This document shows positions 7,547 through 15,021 of a stretch of DNA of 20,274 bases, in pieces. A program made the translations under genes and the position numbers. Origin of the DNA: Cellvibrionales bacterium UBA2618. Lineage in GTDB: Bacteria > Pseudomonadota > Gammaproteobacteria > Pseudomonadales > Porticoccaceae. The first letter of the stretch is position 1. Each line of letters begins with the position of its first letter. The stretch spans positions 7,063-27,336 of the forward strand of contig DDJS01000063.1 in NCBI GenBank assembly GCA_002339165.1. The letters run 5' to 3'. A model generated the notes under the pieces. That model was not told the DNA's origin and did no database searches. It worked only from the letters and a program-made list of their open reading frames with translations.

Positions 7547-7686
7547 GGTGTTTTGTTTGGCGTTTATTCCTAAAAATTGGCACCTATTCCCTTTACCCCA
7601 TTGGGACTCAAATTTATTATTCGATGGCTATAGATAAAATCTTTGATTTTTTGTCACTTTGTTTTTTTGCCTCGAGGAGAATACCG

Positions 7687-8859
7687 ATGTCGTTGGATTT
7701 TGATAGCGCGCGCTTACCCAACCCACATTTGACTGCAGAGCACGAGGAATGGCGAGCGCAGATAAGACGTTTCTTCGATCGCGAAGTGATCCCCTTTGCG
7801 GGCGATTGGGATGAGGCCGGCAGAATTCCCGACGAATTGTGGCCAAAGTCAGCGGCCATAGGTATTCTCGGCTTAGGTTATCCCGAACAGTATGGTGGCG
7901 TTGAGGAGGGAATTGATATTTGGTACAAAAATATCCTCAATGAAGAAATGGCTCGAATCGCCGTGGGTGGCGTCAGCGCCACCTTGATGGTTCACGGTAT
8001 CGCACTGCCACCATTGATCAACTATGCCAGCGAGGCGATCAAGCAAGAAATTGTGCCACCGGTGTTGGCAGGTTCGAAACGGATCTCTCTGGCGATCACC
8101 GAACCTGCGGCTGGATCGGACGTTGCTCAATTGCAGACTACGGCGCGCCTGGATGGTGATCACTATGTGGTCAATGGTTCAAAAACCTACATCACTGGGG
8201 GTATGAATGCCAATTGGTACACCACCGCGGTGCGCACCGGAGGCGAGGGCTCTGGAGGTGTTTCGGCGCTATTAATTCCAGCCGATCTACCCGGTGTGTC
8301 GAGAACCGCGCTGAACCGCAAACAGGGTTGGTGGTGTTCGGATACTGCGACGATCTATTTTGACGACGTGCGGGTGCCAAAAGAGAACTTGGTGGGCGAT
8401 GAAAATCGTGGATTCCGGGTAATTATGACTAACTTTAATGCTGAGCGATTGGCGATGTCTGCGGCGATGGAGGCCTATTCTCGGGTCTGTTTGGAAGACG
8501 CTGTGGCGTGGGCGAGCGAGCGTAAAACCTTTGGTAAGCGACTCGCGGACCACCAAGTTATCCGCCATAAAATAGCTGAAATGAAGCAGCGAATCAATGC
8601 GGCTAACGCCTATTTACAAGTAATTTGTGCCGAGGTCGATCAGGGGCGAGAGAGCGCCGGTGATATAGCGCTGCTAAAAGTTCAATGCAGCCAGACCATG
8701 GAGTATTGCGCGCGCGAGGCGATGCAAATATTAGGCGGCATTGGTTACATGCGCGGTAACCGCGTCGAACGGATTTATCGCGAAGTGCGGGTCAACGCAA
8801 TTGGCGGCGGGTCAGAGGAAATTATGCGCGATCTAGCGGCGCGCCAATTTGCGTTGTAA
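7687..8859 (+). CDS. Acyl-CoA dehydrogenase, isovaleryl/long-chain-type catalytic arrangement
   Basis: This 390-residue FAD enzyme introduces an alpha-beta double bond into an acyl-CoA and passes electrons to ETF. FAD/substrate loops are seen as ITEPAAGSD (137-145), VVNGSKTYITGG (161-172), GWWCSDTATIYFDDVRVP (214-231), ASERKTFGKRL (276-286) and MQILGGIGYMRG (346-357). At the classical catalytic position ('YEGTSE') it reads AIGGGSEE (371-378), so the base there is Gly. A Glu occupies the isovaleryl/LCAD position, E253 before R254 in NAERLAM. Such enzymes often act on branched or long acyl chains. The open frame extends back to 7507, but ATG 7687 has a strong GAGGAGA upstream and gives the normal family length. 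It is followed after 119 bp by a second dehydrogenase, and may correspond functionally to AtuD. Confidence 0.92.
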   Translation: MSLDFDSARLPNPHLTAEHEEWRAQIRRFFDREVIPFAGDWDEAGRIPDELWPKSAAIGILGLGYPEQYGGVEEGIDIWYKNILNEEMARIAVGGVSATLMVHGIALPPLINYASEAIKQEIVPPVLAGSKRISLAITEPAAGSDVAQLQTTARLDGDHYVVNGSKTYITGGMNANWYTTAVRTGGEGSGGVSALLIPADLPGVSRTALNRKQGWWCSDTATIYFDDVRVPKENLVGDENRGFRVIMTNFNAERLAMSAAMEAYSRVCLEDAVAWASERKTFGKRLADHQVIRHKIAEMKQRINAANAYLQVICAEVDQGRESAGDIALLKVQCSQTMEYCAREAMQILGGIGYMRGNRVERIYREVRVNAIGGGSEEIMRDLAARQFAL

Positions 8860-8978
8860 ACGCAACCTATTTAGCCTCGTGCTGGGCCAGTATTTACCGC
8901 CCGTTTGGTGGACGTCATAGTGAGTAGCCGTTAGTAAAGTTGCCGGCATGTATTCAGTTATTCAACCGGAGAGAGTTT

Positions 8979-10139
8979 ATGTTATTTACCGAACAACACC
9001 GCGCCATTGCAGACACCACGTCGCAGTTTATCGAGAGGGAAATCAATCCGTACGCGGATGAATGGGAAGCGCAGGGAAGTTTTCCCGCTCACCAACTGTT
9101 TAAAAAAATGGGCGATTTGGGCCTTCTGGGTATTGCCAAGCCAGAGGCTTTTGGTGGTATGGGTTTGGATTATAGTTATCAGGTAGCTTTTGCCGAAGAG
9201 TTGGGGCGCATTCGCAGTGGCGGTGTCGGCATGGCGATCGGGGTGCAAACTGATATGGCGACACCGGCGCTGGCCAATCACGGCAGCGATGAATTGCGCC
9301 GCGATTTTTTGACGCCGACGATTACCGGCGACATGGTCTGCTCGATTGGGGTCAGTGAACCAGGCGCTGGGTCGGATGTGGCGTCGATCAAAACGTCGGC
9401 AAAAAAAGATGGCGACGACTATGTGATCAACGGCAGTAAAATGTGGATCACCAGCTCTACCCAGGCTGATTTTATCTGTCTTTTGGTCAATACTAGCGAG
9501 GGCAACTCGCACGCAAATAAATCCCTAGTGGTGGTGCCCACCGATTGCCCTGGTATTACGTTCTCCGACAAACTCAATAAACTGGGTATGCGTTCTTCGG
9601 ACACCGCTCAGGTGTTTTTTGATAATGTTCGCGTACCCCAGCGATACCGTATCGGCGAGGAGGGGCAGGGCTTTCGCTATCAGATGGAGCAATTTCAAGA
9701 AGAGCGCATCTACGCGGCGGCCGGCAATTTAAAAATGTTTGAGTACGTGATCCAAGACACCATCGAGTACACGCGCCAGCGCCAAGCTTTTGGTCAGTCG
9801 ATACTCGATAATCAGGTGGTACATTTTCGTCTTGCAGAGTTACAAACCGAGGTCGAATTACTTCGAGCACTGGTCTACGACGCGGTAGAGGGCTACATTA
9901 ACGGGCAAGACGTGACGCTAAAAGCGTCGATGGCCAAGTTAAAAGCCGGACGGTTAAGCCGCGAGGTTACCGACAGCTGTCTGCAGTATTGGGGTGGTAT
10001 GGGCTATATGTGGGACAATCCGGTGGCGCGCGCTTATCGTGATGGTCGGCTGTCGTCTATTGGTGGCGGTGCCGACGAGGTAATGTTGGGCATTATTGCT
10101 AAACGCATGGGGATCATGCCGAGCCGAAAATCCTTATGA
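8979..10139 (+). CDS. Acyl-CoA dehydrogenase (second of a tandem pair)
   Basis: This 386-residue acyl-CoA dehydrogenase has FAD-binding and active-site stretches VSEPGAGSD (125-133), VINGSKMWITSS (149-160), LGMRSSDTAQVFFDNVRVP (202-220), TRQRQAFGQSI (265-275) and LQYWGGMGYMWDNPVARAYRD (335-355). The C-terminal catalytic motif is replaced by SIGGGADEVM (360-369), and E242 before R243 (QEERIYA) supplies the probable base. It is related to, but clearly diverged from, the dehydrogenase just upstream, so the pair looks like two specificities rather than a recent duplication. The open frame begins at TTG 8940, but ATG 8979 has GGAGAG about 4-5 nt upstream and the usual N-terminus (MLFTEQHRAI). No gene follows for 420 bp. 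It probably works with the AraC regulator and the carboxylase module. Confidence 0.92.
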   Translation: MLFTEQHRAIADTTSQFIEREINPYADEWEAQGSFPAHQLFKKMGDLGLLGIAKPEAFGGMGLDYSYQVAFAEELGRIRSGGVGMAIGVQTDMATPALANHGSDELRRDFLTPTITGDMVCSIGVSEPGAGSDVASIKTSAKKDGDDYVINGSKMWITSSTQADFICLLVNTSEGNSHANKSLVVVPTDCPGITFSDKLNKLGMRSSDTAQVFFDNVRVPQRYRIGEEGQGFRYQMEQFQEERIYAAAGNLKMFEYVIQDTIEYTRQRQAFGQSILDNQVVHFRLAELQTEVELLRALVYDAVEGYINGQDVTLKASMAKLKAGRLSREVTDSCLQYWGGMGYMWDNPVARAYRDGRLSSIGGGADEVMLGIIAKRMGIMPSRKSL

Positions 10140-10561
10140 GACCAACAACCACGCTCTTTTATACCCTCGATCTAGCGTCTGTACGGGAACCGACCACGTC
10201 GCCGATCAGCGCAGGGAGGCGATAAACTCGCGCCGGTTATAGCCCCGACTGGTTGCGAGGAGCGCAGTCAGCCAACCGTGATATGCCTACTATTAGAGCC
10301 CAAGGTACTGATAGGTTGGACGCAGCGTTGGGCAGTGCCCGTTACAGAGATTGACGGTTTATTTTTATTTGTGGCTATTCATTGATATGCACGAATGCAA
10401 CGTGCAATGTACGCCGGTCGTAGCTTTGGTACGTGACTGACCACGGCGGCGATCGTTACTCGAGCGCGACGCATAGGGCGCTGCATTAGTAAGCGGCTAA
10501 CGAGAATTGAAGGCCTTTATGCGATATTAGCGGTCAAGGCCTTTTCGAGCAGGTAGCCGAT
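10140..10561. other. Gene-free region between acyl-CoA dehydrogenase and SCP2 genes
   Basis: I see no convincing coding frame in these 422 bases. A 6-bp hairpin TGCACG-N7-CGTGCA lies at 10388-10406. A terminator-like inverted repeat at 10510-10543 lies between the converging genes (separate entry). A weaker GACTG...CAGTC pair near 10245-10270 could be a bulged stem after the dehydrogenase gene but lacks a T-run. Confidence 0.5.
10510..10545. terminator. Possible transcription terminator between convergent genes
   Basis: AAGGCCTT at 10510-10517 and again at 10536-10543 can pair as an 8-bp stem with an 18-nt loop, followed on the plus strand by a short TTTT (10542-10545). It lies 17 bp beyond the SCP2 gene stop (minus strand) and 370 bp beyond the dehydrogenase stop. 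The loop is long, the T-run is short and each arm is itself palindromic, so the call is weak. Confidence 0.3.
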
Positions 10562-10861
10562 TTAACTTAACATTGGGCCGAGCTTCATGGCAATGCCCAT
10601 ATCGCCTTGGATTTTTAGCTTTCCAGACATAAATGCTGCGGTACCATCCAGTTCTCCGCTAGCCATCGCCATAAAGTTTTCCATGCTGATACTCATGGTG
10701 CACTGAGCATCGGCATTGTCGTTGTTGATCAAATTGGGGGTTTGTGTGGCGTCTAGAAATAAAAATCCATCGTCGCCAAAATCAAACTTTAAGGTGGCGC
10801 CCAGACCGCAGTCCTCGCCAATTTTTTCCTGTAATCCTGCGGTTACTGTCTCTAGTGACAT
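10562..10861 (-). CDS. SCP2 sterol-carrier/lipid-binding domain protein
   Basis: This 99-residue stand-alone SCP2 domain binds fatty acyl or isoprenoid/sterol-like ligands in the cytoplasm and is often encoded near acyl-CoA genes. The family pattern is visible: GATLKFDFGDDGFLFLDAT, then ADAQCTMSISMENFMAMASGELDGTAAFMSGKLKIQGDMGIAMKLGPML, where 'mSGKLKIqGDmgla.kL' is the SCP2 signature. The start at 10859-10861 is preferred because GAGGAT (10869-10874) lies 7 nt upstream. An ATG five codons earlier overlaps that ribosome-binding site and has none of its own. It has no signal peptide. It lies alone on the minus strand between the dehydrogenase and transporter blocks, and a role in presenting lipid-like substrates is inference. 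Confidence 0.88.
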   Translation of the reverse strand: MSLETVTAGLQEKIGEDCGLGATLKFDFGDDGFLFLDATQTPNLINNDNADAQCTMSISMENFMAMASGELDGTAAFMSGKLKIQGDMGIAMKLGPMLS

Positions 10862-11655
10862 ATTAAAAATCCTCATTATTTGGTGTTTTTATGTTTGACA
10901 TATACGCCTCAAAAAGCATTGTAGAGCATTTGAGAAGGCCTACTGTAAAAATCTCATTACTCAAAATCAAGCGTTATTTAAGCGAAAAATACTAGCCTGT
11001 TTATATAGACTCACGGTGTCCTTTCGGCGACACTAAACGTCAATATTTTCAGGCTTTATGGGATCGCTAAGGCGGTCTCGATAAAGGGCTTTAAATGGCA
11101 CCGCTGTATCAATAGTTGGCGCGCTCTACCAAGACTGGTGTGAATCCAGAGGTTAATTTCTGTGGCGAAAAAGTAGCCTATATAGCGTTTCTGTTTTGCC
11201 CTGGTGCCGCATTCGGATCCGGTTGTTGATTCAGCCCGCAAACCGGTGCGGGTGTAACACCAGGATGCAATGAAGCTCGAGAGTTAGCGACGCTAAAGAC
11301 TCGCAATCTTGGACACTGCGCATGCTAAACGCCGTTAGTACGCACAATCTAAGCTCGTTTTTTGTGATGAACCGAATCGGGGAGATTGGCTCCACAGTCG
11401 GGTGTATCAAGCGCGTGACTCGCGATCAACAATGGCTGCGATTAAAGTATAGTTTTTGCACTGCGGCGGCTAATGCCTCATGCCCTCGGTTCTATTCACT
11501 CAGTAAAGATCGACTCGAAACGCAGGGCCAGTGATCCGTCGGCGCGAGCGTGCGGGTCGACGTTTTAGTGGCCATAGGCCGAGTGGCGTTGGATGCGGGC
11601 GCTGGTCATTCGATCGTAGCCACTTAATAAAAATAACAAGCTAGGAACCCGTTGT
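10862..11655. other. Gene-free region upstream of the MFS transporter
   Basis: Nearly 800 bases with no recognised gene. The open frames 11056-11241 (minus) and 11322-11534 (plus) have no ribosome-binding site and resemble nothing I know. A hairpin CCCGCA-AACCGG-TGCGGG lies at 11235-11252 with no T-run. The 10862-10990 part is AT-rich and should hold the SCP2 promoter on the minus strand; a -10-like TACAAT near 10920 lacks a good -35. A promoter for the transporter/atu genes is expected in 11560-11655 but I cannot name it. Confidence 0.45.
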
Positions 11656-12963
11656 ATGGAACAATTGAAACCAGCGCCCAGGGCTACCGCGATCATGGTC
11701 TTTTTACTGGTACTAAATATATTGAATATGGTCGATCGTAATCTGATCACCAGTTTTGGATCGGTCATTATCGCCGACCTCGAGCTGAGCGACTCACAAT
11801 TTGGCTTGTTGACCGGGCTTATCTTTGCGTTTTTTTATTCTGTTATGGGTCTATTTATGGGCGCCTTAGCCGATCGGGTGAATCGGCCGCGCCTGATCGC
11901 TGCCGGTCTGGTCCTCTGGAGCGCGCTGACCGCGGTGTCGGGAACGGCAAAAAACTTCTTGGAAATTGGCCTCGCGCGGCTATTTATCGGCGTCGGTGAA
12001 TCGGCGATGACGCCCTCGGCTATGTCGATGTTGTCGGATTTGTATCCGCGCACTATGCGTGGCACAGCGACTGGATTTTATTACCTTGGGGTGCCTCTTG
12101 GCGCGGGTGGCAGCTTTGTTGTCGCCGGTTTATTAGGTCCGGCCATCGGTTGGCGAAACTGTTTTTATCTGCTCGGTGGCTTGGGCCTAGTGCTGGCTCT
12201 ATTACTGCTTGCAATGCGTGATCCAGATCGCGGCGCGATGGAGTTAACATTCAGCGCTACCGACCGAGATGAGCGACCTGACGAAGTGGAATTAACAAAT
12301 AACTGGCGGCACATGATCGGGGAAGTGATGGCCGTGATCAAATCGGTTCCGGCACTCGCCTGGACAATGATCGGGGCGGTATTTTTACACCTGCCGTTGG
12401 GCGCGGGGCAGTTCGTAATCGTCTGGCTGGAGCGCGAGCGTGGCTTTGCTGTAGGCGAGATTACCGTAATTTATGGGCTTTTATATATTGTATTTGGCAC
12501 CGCAGGTACCTTTTTGGGCGGAATCCTGAGCGACCTATATCAAAAGCGATACCGTGGTGGGAGGGTACGGTTTTTGGCGTTGTTGATGGTATTTATGATG
12601 CCGCTGATAGTGTCATTTCGCTTTGTATCACCCGATTCTCCATTATTTTTTATCGGCATGGCCTCTGCTATGTTTACGGTCAGTGCATTTTATGGGCCGG
12701 CATTTTCTACCGTTCAGGACCTCACTCCGGTGCGTTTGCGTGGGGTGATGACCGGATTGTTATTGGTCGCATGCAATCTTCTCGGGCTCGGACTTGGGGC
12801 CGTAATAACCGGTTATATCAGCGATATTTTGGCCGATATGGAAGTTTTCGAGCCACTAACTAAAGCGTTGTTGGTGATCGATCTGATCGGTATCGGTGCG
12901 CCGCTAAGTTTTATGCTGGCATCGGTTTATTTGTACAGAATGCAAATTCCAAAAATCGATTAG
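11656..12963 (+). CDS. MFS transporter (spinster-like)
   Basis: This 435-residue inner-membrane major facilitator has about 12 hydrophobic segments. The start carries ATAIMVFLLVLNILNMVDRNLI (TM1 with the N..DR pair common in spinster/hexuronate-type members). Motif A is seen in the loop after TM2 as GALADRVNRPRL (69-80). FLGGILSDLYQKRYRGGR is the equivalent loop in the second half. Spinster-like transporters are frequent in catabolic clusters for hydrophobic acids in gammaproteobacteria, so uptake of the pathway acid, or export of a by-product, is plausible but unproven. The ATG has AGGA about 13 nt upstream, a loose spacing. It is first in the run of plus-strand genes leading into atuA, 137 bp away, with an inverted repeat whose arm starts next to the stop codon. 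Confidence 0.9.
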   Translation: MEQLKPAPRATAIMVFLLVLNILNMVDRNLITSFGSVIIADLELSDSQFGLLTGLIFAFFYSVMGLFMGALADRVNRPRLIAAGLVLWSALTAVSGTAKNFLEIGLARLFIGVGESAMTPSAMSMLSDLYPRTMRGTATGFYYLGVPLGAGGSFVVAGLLGPAIGWRNCFYLLGGLGLVLALLLLAMRDPDRGAMELTFSATDRDERPDEVELTNNWRHMIGEVMAVIKSVPALAWTMIGAVFLHLPLGAGQFVIVWLERERGFAVGEITVIYGLLYIVFGTAGTFLGGILSDLYQKRYRGGRVRFLALLMVFMMPLIVSFRFVSPDSPLFFIGMASAMFTVSAFYGPAFSTVQDLTPVRLRGVMTGLLLVACNLLGLGLGAVITGYISDILADMEVFEPLTKALLVIDLIGIGAPLSFMLASVYLYRMQIPKID

Positions 12964-13042
12964 ATCGAGGCATAAATCGATGATTGAATGGCGCGATCGC
13001 TGCTATTGCTGGCAGATAATCCGAAGAAATTGATGCCTCGAT
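12964..13042 (+). promoter_or_regulatory. Long-loop inverted repeat between MFS and atuA genes
   Basis: ATCGAGGCAT (12964-12973), directly after the transporter stop codon, is the exact reverse complement of ATGCCTCGAT (13033-13042). Allowing a 3-nt bulge, pairing extends to TAGATC...GATCTA. The 59-nt loop contains GCGATCGC and a small CTGC/GCAG stem. AAATCGAT occurs at 12953-12960 and 12974-12981, 21 bp apart (two helical turns). This could be an mRNA structure controlling the transporter-to-atuA boundary or a protein-binding region. No T-run follows, so a plain terminator is unlikely. Confidence 0.4.
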
Positions 13043-13100
13043 GATCTACTATTTAGAGTCGGGTTGATTGGCGATATTGAAATGTTAAAAGGAGCCTATG

Positions 13101-14915
13101 ATGACACAGAAATCGATTCGAATTGCCGGTGCTAGCGGATTTTGGGGTGACGCTGCACGAGCCACGCCACAGTTACTCGCCGGCGGTAAGGTCGATTTTA
13201 TCGTTTACGACTACCTTGCCGAAATCACCATGTCGATTATGGCCCGAGCGCGGGGGAAAAACCCTGAAGTAGGTTATGCGGTGGATTTTGTCAGTGCGGC
13301 GATGAAGCCAAATCTAGTTGAAATTGCGCGCCAGGGCGTGCGCGTTGTTTCGAATGCCGGTGGCGTTAATCCGCAGGCCTGCGCTGTTGCGCTGCGTGCA
13401 GTGATTGCCGATCTCGGGCTCGATTTAAAAGTTGCCTGCATTTTAGGGGATGACTTATTCGATCGGCGAGGGGAGTTTTCCGGCGGTGAGATTGTCGAAA
13501 TGTTCAGTCGAGCCGAGTATCCCGCGGTCGAAAAAATCGCCAGTATCAATGCGTATCTCGGCGCATTTCCGATCGCCAGTGCGCTCGACGCAGGAGCCGA
13601 TATTGTCGTGACCGGGCGCTGCGTTGACAGCGCGGTGACACTGGGCGCCTGTATCCACAGTTTTGGTTGGGGCCGGCAAGACTTTGACCAACTGGCCATG
13701 GGTTCGCTCGCTGGGCACATTTTGGAGTGCGGGCCACAGGCGACGGGCGGCAACTTTACCGATTGGCAAGAAGTTGAAAACCTCGATTGCATAGGCTATC
13801 CGATTGCCGATATTAGCGATCAGGGCAGCTTTGTGTGTTGCAAACCCGAAGGGTCTGGAGGTCTTGTCAGCGTAGGTACGGTGGCTGAGCAGATGGTCTA
13901 TGAAATCGGTGACCCCCAAGCCTATATCCTGCCCGACGTAGTGTGTGATTTCTCCGCGGTAGAGCTTCGCCAAGTGGGTCGCGATCGCGTAGCGGTTAGC
14001 GGCGCCATTGGTCGACCTGCACCCGACAGCTATAAAATATGCGCTACCTATGCGGATGAGTATCGGGGTGGTACACAGCTGACGTTTTATGGCATCGACG
14101 CGGACAAAAAAGCCGAAAAATTGGCCGAGGCTGTTTTTAAGGCGGCACGCCGAACCTGTCAGTCGCTCGGTCTGCCAGATTACAGCGACACCAGCGTCGA
14201 ACTAATCGGCGCCGAGAGTCAGTATGGAAGCAACGCAGCGCTGACTGAGGTCCGCGAGGTGTCGATGAAAATCGCGGCAAAACATGCCCATTCAGCGGGT
14301 ATCGGGATCCTGTTAAAAGAGACGGTGGGCTTGGGACTGGCTACGCCACCTGGGTTGTCCGGTTTTCAGGGAGGCCGACCTAAACCGTCGCCGGTGGTTC
14401 GTTTGTTTTCTTTTTTACTGCCTAAACATCGTGTCACCGCCACATTGGAGATTGATGGTCACCGAATTAATTGTCCCGACAGCGAGGGTATTGTATTTGA
14501 CCGCGATAATATTGATCGACCAGTGCCTCCAGCGGTTCCCAGCGATGGTGACCTGATTGCTGTGCCTTTGATTGCACTCGCTTGGGGTCGCAGTGGTGAT
14601 AAAGGCGACATCGCCAATGTCGGCATTATTGCTCGCCAACCCGAGTATCTCCCCTATATTTATGCGGCGTTGAGCGAGTCGGTGGTGGGCGAGCGATTTG
14701 CCCATTTTTTACCACCGCAGGCGCATAGCGGAGCCTACGTGGAACGCTACTTGATGCCCGGAACCCATGCCATCAACTTTTTGTTACATCAAGTGCTTGG
14801 CGGTGGCGGTATGGCTAGCATTCGCAATGATGCTCAAGGTAAAGGTTTTGGGCAGTTGTTGTTGGATGCCAAGATACCCATTAGTCGTGAACTGGCAGCC
14901 AGCCTAAGTGGTTAA
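13101..14915 (+). CDS. atuA: AtuA-family acyclic terpene utilisation protein (two-domain)
   Basis: This 604-residue protein has an N-terminal AtuA (DUF1446) domain, roughly residues 6-450, and a C-terminal small AtuA-like domain, about 487-595. The N-domain begins RIAGASGFWGD and carries DFIVYDYLAEITMSIMARAR, VVSNAGGVNP, ILGDDL, NAYLGAFPIASALDAGADIVVTGRCVDSA and the Gly-rich GPQATGGNF; the C-domain carries LAWGRSGDKGDIANVGI and GGGGMASIRNDAQGK. In Pseudomonas AtuA is required for citronellol/geraniol growth, but to my knowledge its reaction is not firmly established. Here it precedes the carboxylase genes. There are adjacent ATGs at 13098 and 13101; AAGGAG at 13089-13094 leaves only 3 nt to the first and 6 nt to the second, so I take the second. 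Its stop codon lies inside an 8-bp palindrome. Confidence 0.92.
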   Translation: MTQKSIRIAGASGFWGDAARATPQLLAGGKVDFIVYDYLAEITMSIMARARGKNPEVGYAVDFVSAAMKPNLVEIARQGVRVVSNAGGVNPQACAVALRAVIADLGLDLKVACILGDDLFDRRGEFSGGEIVEMFSRAEYPAVEKIASINAYLGAFPIASALDAGADIVVTGRCVDSAVTLGACIHSFGWGRQDFDQLAMGSLAGHILECGPQATGGNFTDWQEVENLDCIGYPIADISDQGSFVCCKPEGSGGLVSVGTVAEQMVYEIGDPQAYILPDVVCDFSAVELRQVGRDRVAVSGAIGRPAPDSYKICATYADEYRGGTQLTFYGIDADKKAEKLAEAVFKAARRTCQSLGLPDYSDTSVELIGAESQYGSNAALTEVREVSMKIAAKHAHSAGIGILLKETVGLGLATPPGLSGFQGGRPKPSPVVRLFSFLLPKHRVTATLEIDGHRINCPDSEGIVFDRDNIDRPVPPAVPSDGDLIAVPLIALAWGRSGDKGDIANVGIIARQPEYLPYIYAALSESVVGERFAHFLPPQAHSGAYVERYLMPGTHAINFLLHQVLGGGGMASIRNDAQGKGFGQLLLDAKIPISRELAASLSG

Positions 14916-14931
14916 TCGATGTTATCGATTA
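14913..14931. promoter_or_regulatory. Perfect palindrome at the atuA stop codon
   Basis: TAATCGAT-GTT-ATCGATTA is an 8+3+8 perfect inverted repeat whose first three bases are the atuA TAA stop. With 19 bp and AT-rich outer ends it looks like a dimeric-regulator operator, or a tight mRNA hairpin in the 106-bp gap before the carboxyltransferase gene. ATCGAT cores also occur before atuA (12955-12960, 12976-12981). There is no T-run after it, so a rho-independent terminator is not supported. Confidence 0.45.
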
Positions 14932-15021
14932 GGATAAAAAATACCGAGTTGGTGATTGTATTTAAGTTATCTAGCTCGTAAAAAATCATTTGCAACGTCA
15001 GAGATCGTGCAGGAGAGTGCA

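Noticed and set aside
7507..7686. Sixty-codon N-terminal extension of the first acyl-CoA dehydrogenase
   Set aside because: It overlaps the end of the AraC-type gene, is hydrophobic and unlike the family, while ATG 7687 has a strong ribosome-binding site.
8982..9512. Minus-strand open frame of 176 codons inside the second acyl-CoA dehydrogenase
   Set aside because: Antisense shadow of a clear gene; Arg/His-rich composition without domain signs.
2522..11000. Sterol degradation locus suggested by acyl-CoA synthetase, acyl-CoA dehydrogenases and SCP2 protein
   Set aside because: No ring-cleavage, ketosteroid or side-chain aldolase gene is present; SCP2 domains are common in general lipid metabolism.
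11056..11534. Small open frames of 61 and 70 codons in the gap before the MFS gene
   Set aside because: No ribosome-binding sites and no similarity I can name; kept as part of the intergenic description.
13274..13973. Two overlapping 172-codon minus-strand frames inside atuA
   Set aside because: Both are antisense to atuA, overlap each other in different frames and show no plausible product.
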